Source: Pantoea sp. CCBC3-3-1
Lineage (GTDB): Bacteria > Pseudomonadota > Gammaproteobacteria > Enterobacterales > Enterobacteriaceae
Reading direction: 5' to 3'
Assembly: GCF_007981265.1 (NCBI RefSeq)
Contig: NZ_CP034363.1
Span: 1,860,001-1,924,000 of the forward strand
Length of the DNA: 64,000 bases
This document shows positions 1-8,805 of the stretch, piece after piece (the stretch's first letter is position 1; each line of letters opens with the position of its first letter). The notes under the pieces were generated by a model. It did not search any database and was not told the DNA's origin. It saw only the letters and a program-made list of their open reading frames with translations. The position numbers and the translations under genes were made by a program.

Positions 1-1147
1 ATTGATGATATTCTGCGCCCAGCACGACGGTATGCGTCACGTCGCCCGTAGCGAAATCGGCTTCCAGCTGATTATCCAGCGCAAACGCATCGAGAGAAGA
101 ACGTGAGCCGGAGTAATAACGGTTAAGCAGATCGGGGTTCGCGCTATCCCAACCGATTTGGTAAACCTGATCGAGATCGACGTTCGAATGGGTATAACTG
201 GCATTAGAGCGGAAGGCCCAGGTGTCATTAAAGCGGTGGGCAAATTCCAGACTGTAGAGCTGTTCGTGACGTTTAAACCGATCCAGCGAACTGTCACCGT
301 CGTAAAAACCGTTGCTCAGCTTGCGGCCGTTGTGTTCAGTGATGCTGCCGTCACCCGGCACCGCACCATGGTAGCCGCCAGAGGGATCTTTCTGTAAATA
401 GGCGCGTAACAACAGCGAGGTATCTTCATCCGGCTGCCAGAGCAGGGAGGGTGAAAGGGCATATTTTTCTTCACGCGTATGATCGTACTGCGTATCGCTG
501 TTGCGGGTAATACCCGTCAGGCGGAATGCCCACTGGTCGTTAATCGCATTGGTGTAGTCAAAGCCGGTGCTGTTGCTGTTATTGGTTCCGGTCGAAGCGC
601 GGAAATGACCTTCCTGACTAAATTGCGGTCGTTTCGAACTCTCCATTACCAGACCGCCAGGCACTGTCTGACCATACAGCGCCGAAGAGGGGCCTTTGAT
701 GACGTCGATGCGTTCAAGGAACCAGGGATCGACCTGCAACACGTTATAACTGCCGGGGTCGCTCATCAGACGCAAACCGTCTAAAAAAATGTTGTCGACG
801 TCGCCACCATGAAAACCGCGTAATGACACCGTATCGTAACGCGTTGCCGCACCCGCGAAGTTAGTAAATGCACCTGCCGTATAATTCAGCGCCTGATTCA
901 CATCCATAGCGCCCTGGTCTTCCATTTGCTGACGAGTCACCACGGAAACGGACTGGGCGGTTGTAATCAATGGGCGATCGGTTTTCATCGCGCCCTGGCT
1001 GGTTTTGGCGGTATAGCCGAGGGTGGGCGTTGTGGCGGTTTCAGTTGGTTCGGCAGTCACCACCAGGGTTTGAGCCGCAAAAGCAGGTGAAGCCAGCGCG
1101 AGGGTACAGAGGAGGACGGAACGCTTTTGAGTAAAAGACATTCTCAT
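1..1147 (-). CDS. TonB-dependent siderophore receptor, FhuA/FoxA type (partial, 3' end outside window)
   Basis: Outer-membrane receptor that imports ferric siderophore using TonB energy. The reading frame is open from the start at 1147 to the window edge, so only about the first 380 residues are present. It begins with a signal peptide (MRMSFTQKRSVLLCTLALAS, cleaved near AFA-AQ). A plug domain follows with the family phrases ITTAQSVSVVTRQQMEDQGA, LRGFHGGDVDNIFLDG, ERIDVIKGPSSALYGQ and PGGLVMESSKRP, and then the first beta-barrel strands. These are typical of hydroxamate receptors such as FhuA and FoxA; the actual substrate is inferred. The ATG at 1147 is preferred over 1141 because AAGGG lies 7 nt upstream. 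A Fur-box-like sequence lies about 90 bp upstream. Confidence 0.9.
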   Translation of the reverse strand, partial: MRMSFTQKRSVLLCTLALASPAFAAQTLVVTAEPTETATTPTLGYTAKTSQGAMKTDRPLITTAQSVSVVTRQQMEDQGAMDVNQALNYTAGAFTNFAGAATRYDTVSLRGFHGGDVDNIFLDGLRLMSDPGSYNVLQVDPWFLERIDVIKGPSSALYGQTVPGGLVMESSKRPQFSQEGHFRASTGTNNSNSTGFDYTNAINDQWAFRLTGITRNSDTQYDHTREEKYALSPSLLWQPDEDTSLLLRAYLQKDPSGGYHGAVPGDGSITEHNGRKLSNGFYDGDSSLDRFKRHEQLYSLEFAHRFNDTWAFRSNASYTHSNVDLDQVYQIGWDSANPDLLNRYYSGSRSSLDAFALDNQLEADFATGDVTHTVVLGAEYHQ

Positions 1148-1233
1148 TATTTTTCCCTTCAGAGTGCGGATAAATAAAACCCGTCTACGCCAGATTACCG
1201 CGCAGTAACGGAAATGTAAGGATTATGATAATC

Positions 1234-1251
1234 GCAATGAGAATTATTATC
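1234..1251. promoter_or_regulatory. Fur box-like operator
   Basis: The sequence GCAATGAGAATTATTATC closely resembles the Fur consensus (GATAATGATAATCATTATC). It is preceded by a second AT-rich partial repeat (ATTATGATAATC, 1222-1233). It lies about 90 bp upstream of the TonB-dependent receptor start, where iron-repressed siderophore receptors normally carry Fur sites. The binding itself is inferred. Confidence 0.65.
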
Positions 1252-1319
1252 TTTTCTTGCAAGGCAGGCAATCGGTGATTTTTCCGATAATTTCCGGCCG
1301 AAGAAGGGAAACGCGTTTT

Positions 1320-1340
1320 CAGGCGGCGCTGAGCCGCCTG
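1320..1340. terminator. treA: Rho-independent terminator hairpin downstream of treA
   Basis: Perfect 8-bp stem CAGGCGGC / GCCGCCTG around a 5-nt loop, flanked by short A and T runs. It lies directly after the treA stop codon, read on the minus strand, and upstream of the receptor promoter. Confidence 0.6.
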
Positions 1341-1347
1341 AAAAGGG

Positions 1348-3015
1348 TTATTGACCTTTAGGGATATCGCCCACGTTATTGCAGACCACCCCTTTCGGAC
1401 AGTAGAGATCCATCAGTTTTAGCGTAACGCCATTGGTCCAGCCAAAGCCGTCCTGCAACGGATATTCGCCGCCGCCACCGCCGCCCAGACCTTTACCTTC
1501 CACCACGTATTTCTCTACCAGCTTGTGTTCCTTGTCATAAGTCTGCTGCACATTTTGCAGAAAACGCATGCCAATATCTTTTGCCAGCGCCTGTTTGCCG
1601 TAATGATTCAAACCTTCAACTGCCGCCCATTGCAGCGGCGCCCAGCCGTTCGGTGCATCCCATTGCTGACCATTATTGATATTGGTCGTCACCAGGCCAC
1701 CTTCTTTCACCAGATGGGTCTGTACCGCGGTTGCGGTGCGGTTAGCCTGATCCTCGGTGGCAACCTGAAGATAGAGCGGGAACAACGTGGCTGCCGTCAG
1801 CTGAGAGCGCAGGGTCGCTTTCTGCCAGTCATAGTCTGCATACCAACCCTGTTTATCGTCCCAAAAATAGCGGTTGATCGCCTGCTGACGCTTGCTGGCC
1901 CGCTCATCAAACTGTTTTGCGGCATCACTATGCTTAGCAACGGTATTGGCGTGTGCCAGCGTCTTTTCCAGATGGAACATCAGGGCGTTCAAATCCACCG
2001 GCAGGATCCGCGTGGTGTGTATAGATGAAATATCGTCCGGTTTGGTAAACCAGCGGGAGCTGAAGTCCCAACCGGAAGCTGCGCCAGCACGCAAATCACG
2101 ATACAGTTCAGCTTTATTTCGCCCGGAGGCTTTGTCCGCTGTAGCAATATCATCCATATAAGATTCGGTACGCGGTACGTCACGCGCATCCCAGTAACGG
2201 TTCAGCAACGTGCCATCTTTCAGTTTTACCAGTCGCTTACTGGCCTGACCGTTCGTAACCTTATCCGCATCGGCCATCCAGTAGTCGTACTCTTTCTGCA
2301 ACTGCGGCAAATATTTGCTGTAGACGCTCTCTCCCTGATGCTGTGCCAGCAGATCAACCATCAAGCTGAAAAAGGGCGGCTGGGAGCGGCTGAGGTAATA
2401 GCTGCGGTTGCCGTTAGGAATATGGCCATATTTATCGAGAAGGGACGCAAAATTGTCCACCATATCCTGCACGCGGTCCCAGTGGCCGCTTTCAGCCAGG
2501 CCTAACATGGTGAAATAGCTGTCCCAGTAATAGATTTCCCGAAAACGACCGCCGGGTACTACGTAGGGTTTGGGCAACGGCAGCAGGGAATCCCACTGGT
2601 TAGCCTGAGTCGCCGAGCGGGTCAGCACCGGCCACAGGCCATCAATATGCTCACGCAGGCTCTGACCGGCAGGCGGCACGTAGGTTTCACCTGCCACCGG
2701 CAGCGAAAAATTAGCATTTACAAAATGATGCAGATCGAAGTTGCGCTGCTTCCGTTGCATCTGCCAGTCGGCAAGGATCGAGCTCGGATTAAATTTTGGT
2801 ACAGCATCCGCGAAGGTTTTTTGGTCAGGGTAAAGTTTTGCCGCCTGTACGGCGTGAAACAGTGGCCCCAGACGAATATCAGGTGGCTGAGGCGCATCGC
2901 TCAACATACGTTGCTGTATTTCAACAGGGGCCGCCCAGGCTGGCTGAGCAATTGCAACGGCCAGCAACGGCAGTGCCAGCGCGGCTTTCCATTGAGTTTG
3001 CTTAACTCTCTGCAT
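1348..3015 (-). CDS. treA: Periplasmic trehalase (alpha,alpha-trehalase, GH37)
   Basis: Hydrolyses trehalose to two glucose molecules in the periplasm. The 555-aa product starts with a signal peptide ([20 protein letters not shown], cleavage near AWA). It contains both trehalase signatures: [15 protein letters not shown] about a quarter of the way in, and [13 protein letters not shown] near the C-terminus. The glycine-rich [19 protein letters not shown], conserved in enterobacterial trehalases, follows. A longer frame reaches 3084, but the ATG at 3015 has a GGGAGAA Shine-Dalgarno sequence and gives a clean signal peptide. The gene is monocistronic and divergent from the VasL-like gene. Confidence 0.96.
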   Translation of the reverse strand: MQRVKQTQWKAALALPLLAVAIAQPAWAAPVEIQQRMLSDAPQPPDIRLGPLFHAVQAAKLYPDQKTFADAVPKFNPSSILADWQMQRKQRNFDLHHFVNANFSLPVAGETYVPPAGQSLREHIDGLWPVLTRSATQANQWDSLLPLPKPYVVPGGRFREIYYWDSYFTMLGLAESGHWDRVQDMVDNFASLLDKYGHIPNGNRSYYLSRSQPPFFSLMVDLLAQHQGESVYSKYLPQLQKEYDYWMADADKVTNGQASKRLVKLKDGTLLNRYWDARDVPRTESYMDDIATADKASGRNKAELYRDLRAGAASGWDFSSRWFTKPDDISSIHTTRILPVDLNALMFHLEKTLAHANTVAKHSDAAKQFDERASKRQQAINRYFWDDKQGWYADYDWQKATLRSQLTAATLFPLYLQVATEDQANRTATAVQTHLVKEGGLVTTNINNGQQWDAPNGWAPLQWAAVEGLNHYGKQALAKDIGMRFLQNVQQTYDKEHKLVEKYVVEGKGLGGGGGGEYPLQDGFGWTNGVTLKLMDLYCPKGVVCNNVGDIPKGQ

Positions 3016-3676
3016 CAGTAGTTCTCCCTCTTCCAATCGGATGATCTGTAAGTTATTGACCCTGAAACAAACTTTAGACGACATTTCACCCTTTGTGGTG
3101 AAACTAGCGGGAAATGTGATGCTATCCGGGTTTTGCCCGGCGATATTTATGTCGTCAAAGCAGCCTTCACAGAAGGCGCTCAGTCAGTTTATTTGCCATG
3201 CGTAATAATAGGGTCTTAAGCGTATTAAGACGAAATTACGCATATTTTGACTATTACTGTTAATGCAGTGAGGTTAAATTCCGATTAATTAGTTACATGA
3301 ACCTTTTTTTGGTGCTAATTTCCGAATAAGGATAATTTTAGAGAAAATGGGCATTTTACCCGGCGCTTAACACTGAAATGTAATTATTCATTAAGGGGTT
3401 GTGTTACTTAAAGCGCCAATTAAAAATTTCTGTTGGAACAATGTTTCCAGATGGGGTTAAACCGTTTGTAATAATGCGGGGGGCGGTTTATTATCGCAAT
3501 ATTAACTATCATGCTGATAACGCTGTTTTCTTTATCAACGCAGGTTGATTTTATTTTTTGTCGATCGGGTTTGTCACAGGAGTGCCACAAAAATAGCTGG
3601 AAAGTGAGTAGTAAATTTTAAGGTAATCAAAACGACCAGGGAAGAGTAAAGCCTCAAGTTACAGGGAAAATAACGC
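3016..3676. other. Long divergent intergenic region between treA and the VasL-like gene
   Basis: About 660 bp, AT-rich in its right half. It contains a small hairpin (CCGGGttttgCCCGG near 3127-3141) but no convincing gene on either strand. It should hold the promoters of both flanking genes; I cannot place them confidently. Confidence 0.4.
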
Positions 3677-4837
3677 ATGACAGCACCCATAAGTCATATC
3701 CTGCATACCGGCGGTGATCCGCGCACGCTGGCGGAATTTATCGCGCTGCGTCAGGAAATTACCCGGATGAATAACGCTGCATCAGAAGTCGACTGGCTGA
3801 GAGTGGAGCAGTTAGCCATTGCGCTGTTCAGAGAGAACGGCATGGATTTGCAAAGCGTGGCCTGGTATACGCTCGCCCGGGCCTGGCGAACCGGCCTGAT
3901 GGGACTTTGTGAAGGGCTCGAGATTGCTACGGCAATGATGAAACATCAGTGGTCGACGCTCTGGCCGCACCCGTTATCGGCACGTCTGGCCATTATTACC
4001 TGGCTGAGCGCCGGCATCCAGCAGGTGCTGCCTACGCTGTCGCTTACTGAGGAAGATCTGGCGCTGCTTCAGCAGCTGCAAAATCAGCTGCAACAGAATG
4101 TTGAAACTCTGGAAAAACTGGCGCAGAAACACTTGAGCCAGCTGGATCGCTTAATTGTGCAGGTTAGCAGTATGATTGAGCAGCTTCAGAGGCCAGAATT
4201 GAAAATATCACCTGTGGCCCAACCAGAAACGGAACTTAGCACTGACGGCCCGCTACCCTTATGCAGTGGCGAAAAATTTACGCCGCTAATCTATGTGCCA
4301 CATGACTTAACCTCCTCTTCAGGGCTCAACGTCAGATTCAGTTTTTGGGCGCGTAGCCAGAGGTTTTTCGCAGGCATGGTTTCGATGGCCCTGCTAAGCG
4401 GGATCATTGCGTGGGGTTATTATCTGCTTCAACCCGAGCCCGGCAAAGGAGAGAGGATCGCACTGCTCGCACAACAAATCACGCCTGAACGGGTTCATCA
4501 GTATCAAAACTGGCAGCAGATGATTGTTTCGACTGCATTACCGGTGGAACAACTGCTGCTATGGAATACGGCGCAGCTAAGGCTACAGAAACTGGCGACA
4601 ATGATTAACGAGTCGGATATAAATGCAGAGACCTGCCTGTCCGTAACGGAAATAAAAGCGCAGCTTGTCACTATTCAGCAGCCTTTACAGGCGGCATTAC
4701 CCGTAGAGGAGTTGCTGCGTCAGTTGGAAAAAAATAAACAGTCGCCGGTATTGCGGGGCAAAATTGACCACCGCTTACAACAGCTGATGGCGCGCTATGC
4801 ATTAATTTTACAGGCTGATGAAAGGGAAGGTCAGTAA
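3677..4837 (+). CDS. VasL-like type VI secretion-associated protein (ImpA N-terminal and VasL domains)
   Basis: The 386-aa protein has an ImpA-like helical N-terminal domain (about residues 10-130, with LRVEQLAIALFRENGMDLQS and TLWPHP). A coiled-coil stretch follows (about 128-170). A transmembrane segment (about 231-251, AGMVSMALLSGIIAWGYYLL) precedes a helical VasL-type C-terminal domain. In type VI secretion clusters this family is a membrane-anchored accessory component. No other type VI gene is visible in the window, so this copy is an orphan. It may serve a cluster elsewhere or be a leftover. The start is the ATG at 3677, with AGGGA about 10 nt upstream. Confidence 0.8.
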   Translation: MTAPISHILHTGGDPRTLAEFIALRQEITRMNNAASEVDWLRVEQLAIALFRENGMDLQSVAWYTLARAWRTGLMGLCEGLEIATAMMKHQWSTLWPHPLSARLAIITWLSAGIQQVLPTLSLTEEDLALLQQLQNQLQQNVETLEKLAQKHLSQLDRLIVQVSSMIEQLQRPELKISPVAQPETELSTDGPLPLCSGEKFTPLIYVPHDLTSSSGLNVRFSFWARSQRFFAGMVSMALLSGIIAWGYYLLQPEPGKGERIALLAQQITPERVHQYQNWQQMIVSTALPVEQLLLWNTAQLRLQKLATMINESDINAETCLSVTEIKAQLVTIQQPLQAALPVEELLRQLEKNKQSPVLRGKIDHRLQQLMARYALILQADEREGQ

Positions 4838-4887
4838 AATGACAAATCACGACTTTTACTTTTTTTGTCAAGGCAGATAAAACTATT

Positions 4888-4916
4888 CAGCCAGCTTCTT
4901 AATTCGAAGCTGGCTG
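4888..4916. terminator. Bidirectional hairpin between the VasL-like gene and the fumarase gene
   Basis: Perfect 11-bp inverted repeat, CAGCCAGCTTC / GAAGCTGGCTG, with a 7-nt loop. It sits between the two convergent genes and has T-rich DNA on the right side. Confidence 0.7.
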
Positions 4917-4924
4917 TTATATCT

Positions 4925-6571
4925 TTATTTAGCGCATTTATTACACTGGTTCTGCTGGATTAACTGGAAAAAATCGTTGCCTTTATCATCAACAAGAATA
5001 AAGGCAGGGAAGTTTTCAACTTCAATTTTCCATACGGCTTCCATTCCCAGTTCCGGATATTCCACACATTCCAGACTCTTAATGCTCTGCTGTGCCAGCA
5101 CCGCTGCCGGACCGCCAATGCTCCCCAGATAAAAACCCCCATGCTGATGACAGGCATCTGTAACCTGCTGGCTGCGATTTCCTTTTGCCAGCATAATCAG
5201 GCTGCCGCCATTGGCCTGTAGGCGGTCTACATAGGAGTCCATGCGGCCAGCGGTAGTCGGGCCAAGTGAGCCTGAGGCGTAACCCTCCGGTGTTTTTGCC
5301 GGACCAGCGTAATAAACAGGATGATCCTTGATGTACTGCGGTAAACCTTCGCCTTTCTCGAGACGTTCGGCCAGCTTCGCATGAGCAATATCACGCGCAA
5401 CGATAATTGTGCCGCTCAGTGAAAGGCGAGTAGAAACCGGGTATGCCGACAGCTGGGCCAGGATTTCTTTCATCGGACGATTTAAATCCACCTTCAGGAC
5501 GTCACCTTCCCCCTGCTGACGCAATGCCGCCGGAATGTACTGGCCGGGATTGTGCTCCAGTTTTTCAATCCAGATGCCGTCACGATTGATTTTGGCTTTG
5601 ATATTTCTGTCAGCAGAGCAGGAGACGCCCATACCGATTGGGCAGGAAGCGCCATGACGGGGCAGGCGGATGACGCGAATATCGTGGGCAAAGTATTTTC
5701 CGCCGAACTGTGCGCCAAGACCCAACTGCTGTGCAGCAAGCAAGAGTTCCTCTTCAAGCTGAACATCGCGGAAAGCCTGGCCGTGCTCGTTGCCTTCACG
5801 CGGCAGCGCATCATAGTAGTGCGTTGACGCCAGCTTAACGGTTTTCAGGGTACTTTCTGCCGAGGTACCGCCAATAACAAAAGCAATATGGTAAGGCGGG
5901 CAGGCTGCGGTGCCTAATGTGCGCATTTTTTCCGTCAGGTAGTCTTTCAGCTTGCCCGGGTTGAGCAGCGCACGCGTTTCCTGGTAAAGATATGTTTTAT
6001 TAGCGGAACCGCCACCTTTTGCCATGCAAAGGAATTTATATTCCTCGCCATCCACGCTGTATAAATCGATTTGTGCAGGTAAATTGGTGCCGGTATTAAT
6101 CTCTTTATACATATCCAGCGCCACGTTTTGCGAGTAGCGCAGGTTATCTTCCCTGTAAGTGTTGTAGACGCCCTGTGACAGTGCCGCCTCATCACCGCCG
6201 CCGGTCCAGACGCGTTGGCCTTTTTTCCCCATAATAATGGCCGTGCCGGTATCCTGGCAGGTCGGTAAGACGCCTTTCGCGGCAATCTCTGAATTTCTCA
6301 GGAATTGCAGGGCAACATACTTGTCGTTTTCACTGGCTTCCGGATCGCTCAATATCTTAGCCACCTGCTGCTGATGGGCAGGACGCAGCATAAATGCAGC
6401 GTCATGAAAAGCCTGTTGTGCCAGCAGAGTCAACGCCTGAGGTTCAACTTTAAGTACTTCCTGGCCAGCGAACTCGGCGATGGAAACATAGTCGCTGCTC
6501 AGCAAATAGTATTCAGTATCTTCATGTTCAAGCGGGAAAGGAGACTGATAAACAAAAGGTTTGGTCGACAT
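4925..6571 (-). CDS. Class I fumarate hydratase ([4Fe-4S], FumA/FumB type)
   Basis: Interconverts fumarate and L-malate with an oxygen-labile [4Fe-4S] cluster. The 548-aa length matches E. coli FumA and FumB. Cluster cysteines are visible at C105 ([14 protein letters not shown]) and in the [17 protein letters not shown] stretch. The gene lies 132 bp downstream of a dicarboxylate antiporter on the same strand and close to dcuSR. This context favours the anaerobic FumB role, feeding fumarate to respiration, but sequence alone does not separate FumA from FumB. The ATG at 6571 gives the standard N-terminus. Confidence 0.95.
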   Translation of the reverse strand: MSTKPFVYQSPFPLEHEDTEYYLLSSDYVSIAEFAGQEVLKVEPQALTLLAQQAFHDAAFMLRPAHQQQVAKILSDPEASENDKYVALQFLRNSEIAAKGVLPTCQDTGTAIIMGKKGQRVWTGGGDEAALSQGVYNTYREDNLRYSQNVALDMYKEINTGTNLPAQIDLYSVDGEEYKFLCMAKGGGSANKTYLYQETRALLNPGKLKDYLTEKMRTLGTAACPPYHIAFVIGGTSAESTLKTVKLASTHYYDALPREGNEHGQAFRDVQLEEELLLAAQQLGLGAQFGGKYFAHDIRVIRLPRHGASCPIGMGVSCSADRNIKAKINRDGIWIEKLEHNPGQYIPAALRQQGEGDVLKVDLNRPMKEILAQLSAYPVSTRLSLSGTIIVARDIAHAKLAERLEKGEGLPQYIKDHPVYYAGPAKTPEGYASGSLGPTTAGRMDSYVDRLQANGGSLIMLAKGNRSQQVTDACHQHGGFYLGSIGGPAAVLAQQSIKSLECVEYPELGMEAVWKIEVENFPAFILVDDKGNDFFQLIQQNQCNKCAK

Positions 6572-6703
6572 TTTATACTCACTTAGTGACGTAAAGCCGG
6601 GCTCCGGGCGGGGTCTGGCAAAGTGACTGCAAGGGTTGTGTTATCCAACCCGCCTGTCGCGATGTCAGGCGGGTCAGGGCAATGACTGAGGAAGTCAGTG
6701 CAA

Positions 6704-8212
6704 TCAGAACATCATCACCATCCAGGGATAGCCAATGAGCATCAGGCCACCAAGGAAGATTGCGCCGAAGATGGTTCCCAGTCGCCAGTAATCTTTTGTG
6801 GGCAAATAGCCGCTGCCATAATAGATAGGGCTTGGACCGGTGCCGTAAGGGGTAATAATACCCATAACGCCCAGCGAGGTGACCATCATCAGGCAGTAGA
6901 CCGGCATATTAATGCCCGGAATCGCTGCGGCGATAGTCAGCATGGCAGGCAGCAGCGCCGTTGTATGCGCCGTGGTGCTGGCGAACAGATAGTGCAGCAG
7001 GAAGAAAGCCACCAGCAGCATGACCGCCGCGACCTGCGGATCGATACCCGTCAGCAGCTGTCCGCCTTCTTTACCCAGCCAGGCAATAAAGCCAACGCGT
7101 GCCAGACCATCGGCCAGCGCCACCAGCGTGGCGAACCAGGCGAAAGTGTTCCAGGCCGGTTTATTGCTGGTAATGTCATTCCAGTTCAGCACGCCGGTCC
7201 ACAGCATCAGAACCACGACCAGCAGGGCCGCCATAGCCGGCTCGATCCAGCTGGTAGCAAAAATCCACATCAGCAAGGCGCAGACGACAAACACCAGCAG
7301 CAAAATTTCATTACGTGAAAGCTTGCCGAGCTTTTCCAACTCGCTCTTCGCCCAGCGAGGAACTTCATCATTAATTTTCACTTCCGGAGGATAGAACCAG
7401 TAAGCCAGCAGCGGCATGGTCAGGATTAACAGCACGCCCAGCGGCAGGAAAGCCAGGAACCAGGTGCCCCATGAAATCTCGAAACCAACAATGCTTTTCA
7501 CCAGCGCCAGTGCCAGCAGGTTAGGTGCCAGAGCGGACAAAAACATCGAGCTGGTGATACAGGCTGCGGTAATCGCCACCCACATCAGATAAGAACCAAT
7601 TTTACGCGCGCTGGGGTCGTTAGGTTTGGAACCGTACAGCGGCGGCAGGTTGGCAATAATCGGATAGATTGTCCCGCCGCTGCGCGCGGTGTTGGACGGG
7701 GTAAACGGTGCCAGCAACAGATCGGCAAAGGTAATGGCATAACCCAGCGTCAGGCTCCGCCGCCCAAGGTATTTCACCAGAATCAGCGCCAGACGACGAC
7801 CGAACTGCGTCTTGTCATAGCCCGCGGCGAACATAAATGCGCCGAAGATCAGCCAGACGGTAGAATTGCCAAAGCCACTGACCGCCCATTTAAAGGATTC
7901 GGTAGCCATCTTGAATTTAGGGTTAGCCAGCTCAGCCGGGCTAAACAGCAGCCACTGACTGAATAGCGCGATGACCACCACGCCGGTCAGACCAATTACC
8001 GCGCCGGGCAGGGGTTCGAAGATCAGCCCGACGATCACCCCAACGAAGATGGCAAAGAAATGCCAGGCGTAAGGTTCCAACCCGGCAGGCGTGGGAACCA
8101 GTAATAACAGGACCGCTACCAATACGGGCAGGAACAGCATAATCAGGCGTTTTGATCCTGAAGAAGCAACGGGCGCTTTTGGAGGTTCGCTCAAATCAGA
8201 TCGTGGTTTCAT
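6704..8212 (-). CDS. DASS/CitT-family dicarboxylate (tartrate/succinate-type) antiporter
   Basis: A 502-aa membrane protein with 12 or more hydrophobic segments. It carries family hallmarks of CitT and TtdT: TPSNTARSGGTIYPII, FASTTAHTTALLPAML and TPYGTGPSPIYYGSGYLPT. These antiporters exchange tartrate, citrate or malate for succinate. Here it is cotranscribed with a fumarase and divergent from a fumarate reductase. I infer uptake of a C4-dicarboxylate in exchange for succinate during fumarate respiration; the precise substrate is not shown by the sequence. It is slightly longer at the N-terminus than E. coli TtdT. Confidence 0.88.
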   Translation of the reverse strand: MKPRSDLSEPPKAPVASSGSKRLIMLFLPVLVAVLLLLVPTPAGLEPYAWHFFAIFVGVIVGLIFEPLPGAVIGLTGVVVIALFSQWLLFSPAELANPKFKMATESFKWAVSGFGNSTVWLIFGAFMFAAGYDKTQFGRRLALILVKYLGRRSLTLGYAITFADLLLAPFTPSNTARSGGTIYPIIANLPPLYGSKPNDPSARKIGSYLMWVAITAACITSSMFLSALAPNLLALALVKSIVGFEISWGTWFLAFLPLGVLLILTMPLLAYWFYPPEVKINDEVPRWAKSELEKLGKLSRNEILLLVFVVCALLMWIFATSWIEPAMAALLVVVLMLWTGVLNWNDITSNKPAWNTFAWFATLVALADGLARVGFIAWLGKEGGQLLTGIDPQVAAVMLLVAFFLLHYLFASTTAHTTALLPAMLTIAAAIPGINMPVYCLMMVTSLGVMGIITPYGTGPSPIYYGSGYLPTKDYWRLGTIFGAIFLGGLMLIGYPWMVMMF

Positions 8213-8399
8213 AGTATGTGTCTACAAGTTGTGAGGAATAGGTTCAGGGTTCGGTTGAGTGTATGTCTTTTTATCTCTTTATTCTTTCTTCGCTAATCAA
8301 CCGGACCATCTTAAACTGGTGGAAGTGTTTTTCTTGCTCTTATTTTTAACACATAATTAAGTCCCCGTGAAGATATTGCGATATGGCTTAAATATAATA

Positions 8400-8413
8400 T
8401 TGATCTGGATCAA
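8400..8413. promoter_or_regulatory. FNR box (perfect consensus)
   Basis: TTGATCTGGATCAA matches the FNR consensus TTGATNNNNATCAA exactly. It lies in the 593-bp region between the antiporter (start 8212) and the fumarate reductase (start 8806), where oxygen-responsive control would be expected. Confidence 0.7.
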
Positions 8414-8586
8414 TAAATATTTCTGAACGCATTTAATTTTAAGTAAATGTAATCTTTTTCTTTTGGTTTAATGCGGTAAAGGAGGGGTGAGAACGGCAGC
8501 TTTGGGCGCTTAATTTCCAGAAAAGGGCGAAGTTGTTTATGTAACTGTTTGTTTTTAATCTTTTTTATTTCGGTGTTAATCAAAAG

Positions 8587-8600
8587 TTGATTTAAGTCAA
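8587..8600. promoter_or_regulatory. FNR-like half-perfect site
   Basis: TTGATTTAAGTCAA differs from the FNR consensus at one position. It sits in a longer palindrome (GTTGATTTAAGTCAAC). It is about 205 bp upstream of the fumarate reductase start. Confidence 0.45.
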
Positions 8601-8805
8601 CTTCTGATTAACAATAGAGTATTGTTGCGCCCAGGGCTTATGAATTAAATAAACGTAGGGTTTAAAAAGTTTAATAACTAAATTTATCGATTATAAAAAT
8701 AAAGAAATTGTTATATTTGGCGTATGAAATCGGACCACTTAATTAATTGGGAAATAGCGCGTCCGCACAGAATCTAAAAATTTTTTAATTTTGGAGTTGA
8801 TAATA

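Noticed and set aside
6698..7394. Long plus-strand frames opposite the dicarboxylate antiporter.
   Set aside because: They are antisense shadows of a well-supported membrane protein gene and show no protein-like conservation.
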